From Sanguinoderma infundibulare (taxonomy: Eukaryota; Basidiomycota; Agaricomycetes; Polyporales; Polyporaceae), in NCBI GenBank assembly GCA_032821775.1, contig JAVLRN010000005.1:992001-1056000 (forward strand): 64,000 nt of DNA, read 5' to 3'. The notes beneath the pieces are model-generated. The model did no database searches. It was not told where the DNA came from and saw only the letters and a program-made list of their open reading frames with translations. Of the stretch, positions 13,000 to 24,295 are shown piece by piece. The translations under genes were made by a program, and so were the position numbers. Within the stretch, counting starts at the first letter, position 1; the number at the start of each line of letters is the position of its first letter.

Positions 13000-13019
13000 C
13001 CGGGTTTTCCAACCCGGGA
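13000..13019. repeat. Short inverted repeat (8-bp stem)
   Basis: CCCGGGTT, a four-base loop and AACCCGGG form a perfect stem immediately before the start of the dispersed repeat copy. No adjacent gene explains it. Confidence 0.6.
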
Positions 13020-13020
13020 A

Positions 13021-13600
13021 GTGTCGGCCGTCAGCCACCATTGGCCCCTCCCCAGTATATGAACCACCACAGTGCACCGCCGACCGCTAGCTCCGTCTTG
13101 CCCTCTCCCCCTCATATCTTTCTTCAAGGATCTGTCTATAGTTCGTAATTCGCTCTTGTAGGCTCCTCCAAACGTCCTCTCCTATGCGGCCCTCTCGCCT
13201 TCTCTGTCTTGTTCCTCGCCTCACTCAGTCGCCATGATGGGTTCAAGTTCAAGAAGCCGTCCGTCGGTCAGTCGGGGTTGTTAGGTAGCCTGGTCTTGGT
13301 CTTGCTGGTCTTTCGATCTCGGCTCATCTGCTTCTGGGTCTCTGGGTCTCTGTGGCTTGCCAAGTACCTCGGTCTTTCTATCTCCGTCTGGCGTTGTTGT
13401 ATTCTCTGGTTCTCTGTCTGGGTCTTGTGCTCGGGTTTTCCTGTCATCTAATCTCAGGTCTGTGTGGTCTTGGGCTTGACTCTCGGTCCAGTGCGGTTGT
13501 GGTTCTCTGAGTTTCCTGGGTCTGGAGTCTCGGTCCCGGGTAAACATTCTGTAGCTCTTGGTAGTGGTGTATCCCGAGGGAGGGACTCCGGTCCTGGCGC
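13021..13600 (+). repeat. Dispersed repeat, copy A
   Basis: The first roughly 130 bases align by eye with 46651-46780. Shared blocks are GTGTC(G/A)GC, GTCA, ATTGGC, CAGTA..TATGAACC, CGACC, CCCTCAT.TCT, and CTTCAAGGA.CTGTCTA. Looser CT/GT-rich similarity continues for a few hundred bases. A CCAAT-like ATTGG followed by a TATA-like string and a pyrimidine tract gives it a promoter-like look. It could be a decayed solo LTR (it would begin with TG) or a short non-autonomous element. No clear target-site duplication was found, and the right end is uncertain. Confidence 0.5.
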
Positions 13601-14123
13601 ATACCTTTCCGTGGTCCTCGGGATAAGTACCCTTCTTTTCGCTGCCCAAGCTTTGGCGAGGTGAAACGAGCTGGAGGCGAAACCAAAATGCGCCTTTCTA
13701 CGCCGGTTCAATGTTTTTATTCTGTAACCATACAAAGTGGACACTCGATGCACACCTTACCTACAAATGGATCGCTCGACTACAATGAGGGATGTGAGCA
13801 TGATTCTCTTCGTATATCGTCGCATCATGCTGCCACACCCTGCTCGACGGCGTGCCACACCTCTAAGACGCCCTTCCCTTGCATTGAGAAGCCGCCTACC
13901 GCTATCCGTGACTGGCTGACAGCCATAGCGTTCACCTTCTCCAAACCTTGGCTTGATGTGCCCCAACCTTTCGCTGCTTGTAATTTCCCCTCCGAGTCCC
14001 GGGATACGGTGTATTCGGCCAGGACTCCCAGCAAGGTGCATGCGAAGAAACGATCGGCATGCGTGAATGCACTGAGGATGTCGTGTCTGAGCACGTTGAC
14101 GGCGATCGCGATCATGAAACCAC

Positions 14124-15225
14124 TCACGCTGAGACGACAGGGCCATCGGCGACTTGCAGCCAAATCCCGTCGTCTTCCCGAAGGCCCTCCCACTTTCGTG
14201 ACCTTTTTTTCTTGCCATCGGCTCGCTTCTCGCCGCCTCCCCCAAGCCAGACTCGACCATCAGCTGTGCCGGCTACGATCAAGCCTGACGAGCTGACGGC
14301 CAAAGAATGAACGAACAGCGGGGAAAGCGACACTCCCTCCGACGGTGCTGGCGCCGCTGAGTCGTTGGTGAAACAGTCAGCTGTAGTCGTGTTGTAGACA
14401 GTCGTTGTGCGCTCACCGATGTCGTATCGTGACAGTACATTCCCTTGCCCTATATCGAAATGCAGGATAGCAGAGTCGTAGCCGCCGCTCACTATCTCGC
14501 TAGGGCGGTCCGGAATGAACTTGACAGATCCGCAGACCTGGCATGAATCTAATGAGCAACAGCCTATGGCATTAGAATGGACGGGAGGGTACCCACAGTT
14601 GTGTGGCGGCTCTTCATGCGCGTGATGGCTTTCGAAGAGAGGTCCACGATTCCGACAGTACCAGAGTCGGAGCTGAACGCGAGGTATTTCCCGTTCTCGC
14701 TGATGCTAATCTGGCTAACCAGAGGCATATGAGCGCCGTCCTGGCTAACGGGTAGCTGGATCGTACCTCATTGAGAACATCGTCGTCATCTTCGCCGATG
14801 TCGAGCACCGAGACGGCGTCATCTACGGTGCTGATCATCTTAGGAGATTCTGAATTGAAACACAGGGCCTAAAAGGCGGTCAGCGTTATTAGCTGAGAGC
14901 TTCGACAAATATCCCCTTGTGCTGTTAGGCTTACTCGACGACCACTTGCGACCCAGATCGCTCCTTGTTCTGCTTTCTTGGGAGATAGCCATGCTATCGA
15001 TGCGATCTCTTCCCCGAGTGATTTTATTGCCTTCGATACTTTGGTGGAAGGCAGTATGTACCACCTCACGCAGCCGTCCGCTGTTCGATTCGCTCAATTT
15101 CGGCGCTATCAGCATAGTGTCTTTTGGAACATACCTGAACCGGTGATCACTGTGCCTTCGGGCCCAAACGACACAGCAGACACGGCGGATGGGACCGCGA
15201 TGGTTGCTTGGAGCTCCCAGGACAT
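14124..15225 (-). CDS. WD40-repeat protein (WDR53-like)
   Basis: Exons 15225-15135, 15080-14935, 14868-14767, 14710-14597 and 14537-14124 join to 288 residues. Blade-like WD segments are visible in order: VSAVSFGPEGTVITGSADGCVRWY at the N-terminus; IASIAW...GAIWVASG; ISTVDDAVSVLDI; ISISENGKYLAFSSDSGTVGIVDL; VKFIPDRPSEIVSGGYDSAILHFDI; and LAVSSSGLIVAGTADGRVWL. The length and five to six visible blades fit WDR53-type small propellers, which act as substrate or scaffold receptors; the precise partner is unknown. The start gives MSWELQATI, directly leading into the first blade. It is divergent from the glutamine-synthetase-like gene, with 242 bases between starts, so a shared promoter is likely. 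Confidence 0.8.
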
Positions 15226-15467
15226 GGGGGGCGTCGTTCGACGTTGGCGGACCGGTGACCAAGCGAATGGCGGGTGAGGTTAAGGCGTGATGCGACGATC
15301 GCGATCTGGCGAGGGCCGCATAGTCTCGGGCGCTTCCATGGATCTGTAGTTGAGCCGCTGCCCACTACCACTTATACCCCACACTCATCGTCGCGAGTCA
15401 TCGGCTTGCCCACCTTCCTCGATACACCACAAGCCTCTGGAATAGGAACTTAGCGCAAGTAGTCGAA

Positions 15468-17760
15468 ATGTCAGGGAGCAAGCTGATCGGTGTTACGGCA
15501 ACGTCGGGTGCTCCAGCCTCGATATCGGACCTTGAAGCATTGCTCAAGGATGATATCAAAGTGAAAGTCGCAGGTGAGTTTGCCATCTACGAACCATCCA
15601 TGCCCTTCTCACAGTTTATCAGGAATCGATGGTGGGTTGCTCATACTTCTGCTCGCAGCATAACTGTCGTCTGAGCATGCCTTCAGTCGATGGCGTCCTC
15701 AGAGGAAAGTACATGGTAAACAGTTCACAAATCGATCAGGCATAATTATTCGAAGCTGAAAGGGCGATTTTTCAGTCCAAGGAGAAATTCCTCAGCGCAG
15801 CAAGTTCGGATGGTTTCGGCTTCTGCAGCGTCATCTTGTAGGCCATGAACCGTCTTTCACGCCGTTGTGGGCCGTACTCACTTCATGTCTGTTTGGTTCG
15901 CAGCGGATGGGACATGCACGACGCCGTATACACGAAAGAATTGTTGATATCCAACAGAGCGAACGGATACCGCGACATCGTCGCGTCCATTGACCTCGCG
16001 ACCTATCGCCGGATCCCTTGGGAGAACAATGTGCCGTTCTTCCTTATCTCCTTCCTGGACCCGGACACGAAAGAGCCCCTCTGCGCCGATCCCCGCGGTG
16101 TACTCCGCCAGGTCGCTACCAAGGCGCAAGACAAAGGTTGGCGGTGCATGGCTGGCTGCGAATACGAGGTCAGTGGCCTCGTCGATATTCGCCTTCAGCT
16201 GATCAACGCCTTATCTGCAGTACTTCCAATTCAAAGGTACGCGTGCTGCCGCCATAGAAATCGATATAACCTTATCACTCTGCTCGTGTACAGAGACGGC
16301 GGAGTCCCTTGCCAAGAAGAATTTCACCGGCCTCCAGCCGTTGACATCCGGGAGTACGCTTATCTCCTCACTTCGACTTAACGAATTGCTGATTGATGTC
16401 AATAGTGCATGGGTATTCTCTTCTCCGCACGCAACTTAACAACGAGTACTTTAATGACATCTTTGATGAGAGCGTGAAGTTCGAGGTACCGCTCGAAGGC
16501 CACCGTACGTACTCACAGTTTCGATTTCAGACTAGTATCTTATCGTGAGACAGACACGGAGACTGGTCCTGGCGTGTACGAGACAGCACTTGCATACACG
16601 GACGCTCTGCGAATGGCCGACAACGCGATTCTCTTCAAGTTCCTTGCCAAGAGTATCGGTATGAAGCGCGGAGTCGTACCCAGCTTCATGGCTAAACCCT
16701 GGGGAAATGTAAACTGAACTGGGTACCCTGTCTCGAAATTTACTGATCACGTACTGCCCTCTTCAGCTTCCGGGTTGCAGCGGGTATGCATTTGACGCAT
16801 GCACTTGGTCGTACTGTGCTAACGTATCTCAGGCATATTCACGTCTCCTTGCGTGACGCCAACGGGAAGAGCTTGTTCGCTGTCTCGGAAGCTGAGCTGA
16901 AGGATGGCCGTGCAAATGCGCAATACAGCGACACGAAGTTTCTTAGTCAAGAAGGCGAATGGTTCCTCGCTGGGATCCTTGATGGCCTTCCAGACGGTAC
17001 GTCTGCTCATGACCGCATCTAGAACACACCTGACCAACAGATAAACCTTTAGTTCTACCCATGGTTCGTCCCTCGCACGACTTCTGCCCTGCTGCCTGAT
17101 TCATAATCCCTTCTTAGCTCGTTCCGACAATCAACGGATACAAACGTCTCGTCGGAGGTGAGGCGTACTGGGCTCCGAACGCGGTCACATACGGATACGA
17201 CTCGCGCGCTGCGTCCGTCCGGATCATCTCTCCGCCCTCTGTACCGCCCACGGCGACCCGCTTGGAAATCCGCGTGCCCGGAGCAGACATGAATCCCTAC
17301 TTCGCGATGAGCGCGATCTTCGCCCTTGGGCTCCGTGGGATTGAGAAGAAGCTGCCCCTCCCCGGACCACCCGTCAGCCAGCTGACGCTCGAAGACAAGA
17401 AGGCCGGAAAGGTGCGTCCGAAGCACCCTGGGCCTGTGATCGCATTCAGATCGGCTGAATTCGGTCTTCCATCCTCATCGCAATTGCTTCCCGTCCTTTG
17501 CCCAGGTTCAGATGCTGCCCACCTCCCTTGAGGCCGCCACGGGACGCATGATGCGTTTGGGGAGCGTTGCGCGCGAGGAGGCGGTGTTCGGGAACGACTT
17601 TGTGGAACACTTCGGAGGTACTAGACAGCATGAGGTGAGGTTGTGGAACGAGGCAGTGACCAACTGGGAAGGTGTGTCTTCGTGCTTGTGGGAACGTGGC
17701 CGGCCTCTTGACTGACATAACGTTCCATGGACAGTGGAGAGATACTTGGAACTGGCGTGA
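15468..17760 (+). CDS. Glutamine synthetase-like protein (GS I / FluG-type catalytic domain)
   Basis: Fourteen exons (15468-15573, 15687-15715, 15776-15837, 15904-16168, 16221-16236, 16294-16353, 16406-16504, 16554-16708, 16767-16783, 16833-16996, 17053-17063, 17118-17411, 17506-17671, 17735-17760) close in phase to 489 residues. The beta-Grasp-like N-terminus is followed by GS catalytic-domain landmarks: GCEYEYFQF (metal-binding Glu), ETGPGVYET, FMAKPWGN, the glutamate-site LPGCSGHIHVSL, NGYKRL, APN, SVRII and LEIRVPGADMNPYFAMSAI. Canonical GS ligates ammonia to glutamate using ATP. Fungal type-I-like members are also annotated as FluG/lengsin-like or gamma-glutamyl-amine ligases, so the true substrate is uncertain. 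Several exons are tiny (11, 16, 17, 26 and 29 bases), but every junction is supported by conserved residues. Confidence 0.88.
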
Positions 17761-17942
17761 TCGAACAAGATGTATGGACCGCAAGACGTGTGTATGATAC
17801 CTTATTGCCTAGGCGGTCCAAGTCGCAGGAACATTGCGTGTAGCTAGATCAAGTTGAATATGTAAACGACCGTTTATAGATGGGGAATATCTCGGGGAAG
17901 GAAGGGATCGATACAAGACCAGACGGTAATCAGCGTTCGTTA

Positions 17943-19001
17943 TTACGCAGTTTGAGCAGCAGGCTCCACATTAGCTCCTTCCCCCGCCGCACTCGGCGCG
18001 GCGGACCCCTCAGGCACCGCAGACTTAGCTTCAGCTGTTGACAGAGGTGCGCCATCGGCGGTGGTAGAAGCAGGTGCGGCGGTCTTCAAGCCGCGTACAC
18101 CCTTCAACCACTCGAGGAAGTGCTTCACATCCTGCGTTGGCAGATGTCAGTCATGTTCGCAGGAAGGGCTTAGACTTTTGAACCTACATTGGAAATTGCG
18201 CTGGCCATTGAGGACTCTGCGACAAACTGTGGGATGTTCCCACCTGGTGTGCTGGAGGTTGCCATGCGCCATTCGACCTTGCCGTTCTCGAGCTCCTGGA
18301 TGCGCTCGACGCTCGTGTATCGGCCTTTGACGCCTTTCTCTTCCAGTTTCTCGGCCTCGGCGTCCCCAGAGACATCGACAGGGATAGAGACGGTGATGCT
18401 GTTGCTGGATAAGAGTCGATCGACACGGACATTGCAGAGGGACTGGCTCACCCTGTCCTAGGCGACGTCTCGCTGAGCCAAGTAGTTTGCACAACGGTGA
18501 AGACACGAGGCGATACCGGGGGCGAGAAGCGGTAGAAGAGCGTCCATACGGATTGGTTCGGGGAGATCTGCTTGATGAGTTTGACCTTTGCAATCTCTGG
18601 GATAAATCTTGGCGGATGGAGTCAGTCCTCGTTCGCAAGCGATAAGTTCAGCGAATAACGCACTGCATTTCGTTCTCTGCTTTGTTTTCGCCGAGCTTGT
18701 TCCAAAACTCGTCGAAGGTGGCGTCCTCCTTGTCGTGCTCGCTCACGCGCACGTACCATGCAGCGCCGTCTTTGGGGCCCTTCTTGCGGTGGGACGTCTT
18801 GACGGTGTTCTTGTGGTAGCTCTTGCCGTGCTTCCAGGATGCGGTCTCGTCCAAAACGTCGCGACCGGCTTTGAGGATTGCATCCTCAGACGGGATCTCT
18901 GGACGACTGTTTCAGTCTACAACGGCCACGGACCAGACAAAGCAAGACGTACCCGACAACTTGAGAGGAGTAATCGACAAGTAGACTTCCGAGACAGACA
19001 T
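17943..19001 (-). CDS. DUF3074 (START-like) domain protein
   Basis: Exons 19001-18953, 18898-18664, 18607-18452, 18404-18188 and 18131-17943 join to 281 residues. The body matches the DUF3074 pattern: YHKNTVKT and AAWYVRVSEH with FDEFWNKLG at the N-terminal side; VKLIKQISPNQSVWTLFYRFSPPVSPRVFT in the middle; then SITVSIPVD, GVKGRYTSVERIQ and VEWRMATSSTPGGNIPQFVAE. This family has a START-like fold thought to bind a hydrophobic ligand; no reaction is known. The last exon adds a low-complexity Ala/Glu/Pro-rich tail. Intron 3 is only 47 bases. One acceptor is AAG, accepted because both flanks fit the domain. It lies tail-to-tail with the glutamine-synthetase-like gene (182 bases). Confidence 0.85.
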
Positions 19002-19683
19002 TTCGGGCGATCCTATGTTTCGAGCGATGGAGGTCTCTCGAGAACGTTGAAGTGGAGCGACGGCAACCGTAACTGAGTGGGAACCATCGTGTGAGACGTG
19101 CGTTCAAGAAGGTGAACGGCTATTCTTGGCTCGCCACGTTCGCCACTGTTGACCGCGGGCGAGCTCGAGATGAAAGGGGTGTGTGGGACGCGGTCTGGCA
19201 CACGGAGCCGCAAGGGGCAAAGTGATTACCCCAGCGTGGAGCGATGAGGCAAGCGGGCAATATCGATGGTCTTTGCTCTCAACTGCGATGTGCTCTCACC
19301 GTCTCCTGTGCTCCGCTCATCCTCCTCTCGGGAAGATGCCTGCTCTGTCGGCATCTTTCTGCGCCCTTGGTTGGCCCTTGGACCCGAATACCCCGCATTG
19401 GCAAGGTGTTGAGCATCGGAAGGCGCCTCGGAGCATTATGTAGTGCAACGTGCCCGGTGTGGTTCTTGGGCAGGCGGGTTCGAGGCAGGTTGACGTATCA
19501 GAAGCAGCCCGAACGAGCGGAGTGAATGGCAATGTTGGCTCGCAGTGATCAGCCTGACTTGAGTCTGACTCCAATCGCGAGCGAGGTCCGGGAGTGCGGT
19601 CGAGATCCCATGTTACACGGCGCCAATTCTGCCAAGCCCACTGGCGTCGCTTTCAACGTTGAACGGCCACCATACCCTCACCC
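19002..19683. other. Divergent promoter region
   Basis: This 0.7 kb gap separates the start codons of the DUF3074 gene (-) and an F-box gene (+). Short ORFs here lack motifs. I see no clear TATA box. Confidence 0.5.
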
Positions 19684-21575
19684 ATGGCCACTGTCTCTGC
19701 TCCCCTCCCACTCCTCCAGACCGTCGACGAGGCCACCAAGCCCTGTCTTAGCGACAGCCAGGCGAGGTTGACTCTCGGGCACCTGCTCAACCCCGCGTTA
19801 TGGGACCTGCCGGAGTGGAATGGGCCGCAGTGAGTGTACTCGGATATCGAGGACGCCTCTCAGCGCACTAACGCCGTCCCGACCCTGCAGTGCAGAGGAT
19901 CCCAGCAACGTCGCAGCACAGGTGAGATAGAAGCTACACCTTAAACGTCGTTCCAGAGGTGACCAGGACGCGTTCCCAGATAGACAGTCTCGACAACTCG
20001 GTCGCCTTGCTCAAGCGGTACCGGAATTCCCTGCGTCCCGTACACAGGCTATCTCCCGACATCCTCGCACTCATCTTCCTCGACCTCCTCGAAGACCACG
20101 ACCATCCGCTCAGCCCAACGTTCGGCTCATGCTCCTGGAGCTATCTCGCGCACGTCTGTCACCGCTGGAGAGCGATTGCCCTTATGTGTTCCTCGATATG
20201 GACACAAATCAGCACCCGATACCCCGAGGCCGCGCTTACATGTCTTGAGCGTTCCGTCGACGCCCCCCTCACCTTCGTTATCGACTCGCGAGCGGCCCTC
20301 GACAACTCCAAGGACGTCGTCGACCGTGTCCTACCCCAAATGAGTCGCATGCGCCACCTTTACATCCCGTGGACGCTCCTCCACGATGACGACGGAAACG
20401 TCTCACAACTCGTTAGTGCCCTCATTGATGCACCCGCACCCCAACTCGAGACGTTCTATCTCTATCGCGTGCGCGCCGACGGCAAGTGCTTCCCGTTGCC
20501 GCCCATCTTCGGAGGGAACACGCCTCGCCTCACCGTCATGAAGCTCTCCTACACATACCCCCAAATGGGCTGTGTCACCTTCAGCAACCTGAAGGAGCTG
20601 TTCATTAGAGGTAGGAAGCGCGACCTGATCACCATGGAGCTCTCCCAGCTCCTCGACATGCTCGAGGCATGTCCCGTGCTCGAGGTGTTCGTCACAGTCA
20701 AGGCGCGCTTCGTGATCAACCAACCTCTCGAGGAAGACGACCAGCCCCGACGCCAGATCCGGCTGGACAACCTCCAGCGGATCGACATTGCACGCTGCGC
20801 GGCGTCTGTCGTCACCAACCTGCTGGACCGGCTCATCGTGCCGAACTGCCAGCTCCGCATAAGCGTGTGGCTCGAGCGTCGGAGCGACTTCCGGTTCATC
20901 TGGGGTGTCCCGGACGAGCTGAGCGAGAGCCACCCCCTGCGCGACATTCGCAAGCTGCAAATCGCGTACCGCAGCTCGGGCGGTGGCGTCATCGTCGATG
21001 GTATGACGGCCAAGCACCCGTTCCAGGTCATCGCGACAATCGGGAACGGGAGCGACATCGGTGACATGCCAACTGTGTCCGGCCAGCTGCTCGAGTCCAT
21101 CGTGAAGACGCTCGACCTGAGCCTGCTCGAGGAGTTCACGATTGCGGAGACGTCATACTACCACCCGCACATCGGCTTCTCGAAGGACGTGTGGACGTCG
21201 GTCCTCTCGCGGATGCCCCTTCTCCACACGCTGCACATCCGTCTGCAGAGCATCACCGACAGCGGCTTCTGCCGCGTCATCCTCTCCGCGCTCTCGCACC
21301 GGGACGAGATCACGGGCAGGCTTGCCTGCCCGCTGCTCGAGACGGTCACGCTCGTGGACGACAAGACGTGGTCGTCGCTCCAGTGGTGGCGGTTCGCCAA
21401 AGAGCGCAAGGAGGCGGGCCACACGCTCAGGCGGCTATCGCTCTGCCTGCCGCACTACGAGAACGTGGAGGACATGGCGAGCACCGACCTCGGCGAGCTG
21501 CGCGAGGTCGTGGAGACGGTTGACCTCGATCCGCCCGAGACGCCGCATGTCGAGTTCCCGAACGCCGCCTGGTGA
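19684..21575 (+). CDS. F-box protein
   Basis: Exons 19684-19829, 19891-19921 and 19959-21575 give 597 residues. A short helical segment (QIDSLDNSVALLKRYRNSLRP) precedes the F-box, seen as VHRLSPDILALIFLDLL...SYLAHVCHRWRAIAL. This arrangement is very common in agaricomycete F-box proteins. The remaining roughly 470 residues form irregular leucine-rich segments (LETFYLYRV, LTVMKLSY, NLKELFIRG, LLHTLHIRL, LETVTLVDD) that would present substrate. As an F-box protein it should bind SKP1, whose gene lies about 1.3 kb downstream, in an SCF ubiquitin ligase; the target is unknown. Intron 2 is only 37 bases, which is short, but both flanks fit. An alternative start inside exon 3 would remove the N-terminal 60 residues and keep the F-box. 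Confidence 0.8.
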
Positions 21576-21915
21576 GCGGCGCAGGTATAATACCCTGCCC
21601 ACCTCCCCCGATCCCTTCTCCGCCCAGCTCCGGCTCTCCACTCGAAGCTTTGGATGCATGTTTAGGTTTTTCCGCTCTTTTTATGCTGTGTACATCTGAA
21701 CCTCCGCCCGTCAACGTCCATGTATGTCTGTATACCTAGCTAGAAGACAGCCAGCCGGTGCTTCGCCATACTACTCATGCCCATGTGATTATAATATTAG
21801 CTATTAGAGTGGTGTACGTTACACGCGTCGCGCAAATGCAGTCGTTTCCCGACGAGAAAGCGAGGAGAGCACAAAAGACAAGTGACAGGGGTGTCTATAT
21901 TAAAACACTGACAGG
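21576..21915. other. Convergent 3' region
   Basis: Between the F-box stop and the bL27m stop. Holds only 3' UTR-like sequence. Confidence 0.5.
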
Positions 21916-22612
21916 TCATATTGATACTGCCGTTGTTTCTTGCGCTGCCACCGGCTCTTTGTTCAACGCGTTGAGGTCGACGAGGCCGAAGAAACGACTG
22001 CGGCCACGGTTGGTCTCGTCGCGGGGGAGCTTCTCGCCCTTTTCGAGAACGATGCCGACGTACTTGCGGTCCTTGCGCGTGCCGGGCACCTTGTAGAACC
22101 GCACGAAGCCCGGGACGGTCGCGAAGAGGGTGTGATCGCGGCCCATCTTGACCTGCTCGGAAGCCGCGGCGGCAACGGCGGGAATGACGACGGATGTTAT
22201 TGAGCAGTCAGGAGGGCAATGGAGGACGGCGACGTACGTGCTGTCCTGGGTGGAAGACGGTGCCGCGCTGGCGGACGAGGATGTTACCCGGGATGACATA
22301 CTCGTCTGGTGCGCACAATAACACAATGTTGAGCGAGAGCCGTCAACGCGGACAAAGGGGAGACGGACCCGAAAACTTCTTTACGCCGAGGCGCTTTCCG
22401 GGGGAGCCTCCGTGGTTGGAGACGGTTCCTCCCGCACGCTTTGTGGCCGTGCGGACAGAACCGAGGCCTGTGCAGGGGTCGCGAGGACGATGGGCGAAGA
22501 TGGAAGGTCGTCAGCGGACTGGTTTGAGTCACTGTCAAGGCGGGTGCGCACCAGCTGTCCTAAACGGATTGCTGAGGACGTCCGCACAGCGCCACAGGGC
22601 TTGCAGCGACAT
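21916..22612 (-). CDS. Mitochondrial ribosomal protein bL27m
   Basis: Exons 22612-22552, 22467-22369, 22305-22238 and 22152-21916 join to 154 residues. The N-terminus (MSLQALWRCADVLSNPF) resembles a mitochondrial presequence. The bL27 core follows: VRTATKRAGGTVSNHGGSPGKRLGVKKFS, then EYVIPGNILVRQRGTVFHPGQH, then MGRDHTLFATVPGFVRFYK. bL27 sits at the peptidyl-transferase centre of the large mitoribosomal subunit. The C-terminal extension (about 50 residues after FYKV) is longer than in bacteria, as usual for fungal MRPL2/bL27m. The second donor is the less common GTCCGT; the reading frame on both sides is unambiguous. It is divergent from SKP1. Confidence 0.92.
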
Positions 22613-22750
22613 AGTGTTTTGGCCAGGCGTGTTGTTGTCGATTGCGAGGAGGAAAAGAAAGAGAGCTGGCGAACAACAATCAAAGCCCACCGGTCGCCAA
22701 AGCTCGTCGGCCCAAGCGACCTGCGGTCCTCCCTGACCGGGGGCGCTTGA

Positions 22751-22763
22751 TACTTATATAAGC
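22751..22763 (+). promoter_or_regulatory. TATA box of SKP1
   Basis: ACTTATATAAGC lies about 115 bases upstream of the SKP1 ATG, followed by a CT-rich leader. This is a good match to a TATA element in spacing and sequence. Confidence 0.6.
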
Positions 22764-22877
22764 GACTATCTGAGAGCGTTCAAGAACACCGACCCTCTTC
22801 TGCGTCTCTTCCGCACTCACCTTCAATCAAACCTCCATCGCCTCCTCTCTGTCACCCCCTCCGACTTTTTTCTAGCC

Positions 22878-23751
22878 ATGGTTCTCCTCGTCACCTCCGA
22901 TAACGAGCAGTTTGTCGTCGACAAGGAGGTCGCTGAGCGCAGCGTCCTCATCAAGAACATGCTTGAGGGTGCGTAGATCAGGCCCTGTTCTTGGCCCCCA
23001 AATACGTCCGCTTACCGAGCCGTTTTTCGTCCCTCCACACGTAGATGTCGGTGAAAGTGACCAGCCGATCCCGCTCCCGAACGTGTCATCGAGCGTGCTG
23101 AAGAAGGTGAGAGGGGTCGTTGCTGCTGCTGTTGTCGTCGTCGGTGGGGAGTGTAGCGCTGACATGAGTCTTGTCGTCTCCTTTTGTTGCGCAGGTGCTG
23201 GAGTACTGCGAGCACCACCGGGGCGAGCCGCTGCCCGCGGCAGACGCGGAGCAGAACCAGGACGAGACGCGGAAGCGGACGACGGACATTAGCGAGTGGG
23301 ACCAGAAGTTCATCACAGTCGATCAGGAGATGCTGTTCGAGATCATCCTCGCGGCCAACTACCTCGACATCAAGCCCCTGCTGTGAGTGCGGTTTAGTTT
23401 TCGATCGACTGGACTCTGGGATGGTGGTGGTGAGATGCAGAACGCTGACTGACGTCGTGGGTGGCGCGCGATGTGCACACAGTGATGTGGGTTGCAAGAC
23501 GGTGGCGAACATGATCAAGGGCAAGACCCCTGAGGAGATCCGCAAGTTGTTCAACATCGTGAACGACTTCACGCCCGAGGAGGAGGTACGTTGTCTCGTC
23601 CACTTTCTCGCGGGAACCTCATTTTCCTGACACGTCCATTGGCTTGTTTAGGCTCAGATCAAGAAGGAAAACGTGAGTCTAGGTGCTTGAAATGGGTCGA
23701 AGCGCGGATGCTGACACGACTTGTTTTCAGGAATGGGCGGAGGATCGCTAG
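22878..23751 (+). CDS. SKP1: SKP1, SCF ubiquitin ligase adaptor
   Basis: Six exons (22878-22968, 23045-23106, 23195-23382, 23483-23585, 23652-23672, 23731-23751) give 161 residues. SKP1 bridges cullin-1 to F-box proteins in SCF E3 ligases. The N-terminal BTB/POZ-like half reads [26 protein letters not shown], then [22 protein letters not shown]. The C-terminal dimerisation/F-box-binding half reads [49 protein letters not shown] and [25 protein letters not shown], which is the conserved ending. The last two coding exons are 21 bases each. Length is exactly that of the family. Confidence 0.97.
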
Positions 23752-24295
23752 GGTGTGATGTGGAGTCTTGTTGGTTTGCCGCAGCTCTGTGTACATGTTG
23801 TTCATTGTCTTTGTTCTGTATTGTATCTCACGAGAGAATGGCTGCAGCTGCCTTGACCATATTGCATCCGCCGTGTATGGGACCGAGTGCGATAAGAGGT
23901 CTGCGCTTGCACCGCTTGTCTAGGTATTCCGTAACCGTATGACTATTACACGACATGCAAGGCCTGAGTGTGGATCGTTGTAGACGAAGCCTTGAGGAAA
24001 TGACGTTGACGGTACTTTGCCTCTTTCTCCAAGACACGGCTTGCATGTCGGCTTGTTGCAAGGCGCGAGTCATCGGATTGCCTTTGTGGGCATGGCGCGC
24101 GTCATTGCGTCACGGAATGATGTGACTGCGCCTGGTCCGGATAAGGGTCTGCTCACGTGCGGGGTCACAGCGTGTTGGCCTGTTTAGGGAGGGAGCAATA
24201 TGTGGCACAGCAAAGTGTGCCGCCGAGTCTGAGTCTCTGCTCGTCTGCTGCTGCTCGTCTGCCGCTGCTGCCTGGCCCCGCTGCGCTGTCCGGCG
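23752..24295. other. Intergenic region
   Basis: Downstream of SKP1 and upstream of the capping enzyme. A short CTG/CTCGTCTG-rich microsatellite occurs at about 24230-24275, immediately before the capping-enzyme start. Otherwise nothing is seen. Confidence 0.5.

Larger units (their letters stand above)
12343..14123. other. Intergenic region with a dispersed repeat copy
   Basis: No gene is supportable. The stretch lies between the 3' ends of ATG15 (+) and the WD40 gene (-). It contains a short perfect hairpin (about 13000-13019) and a roughly 300-600 base repeat copy described separately. Translations of the CT/GT-rich part (13200-13650) are low-complexity and lack conserved motifs. Confidence 0.6.

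Noticed and set aside
19684..23751. A functional SKP1/F-box gene cluster
   Set aside because: F-box genes are numerous in agaricomycetes, so adjacency of one to SKP1 is probably coincidence; no further evidence of co-regulation.
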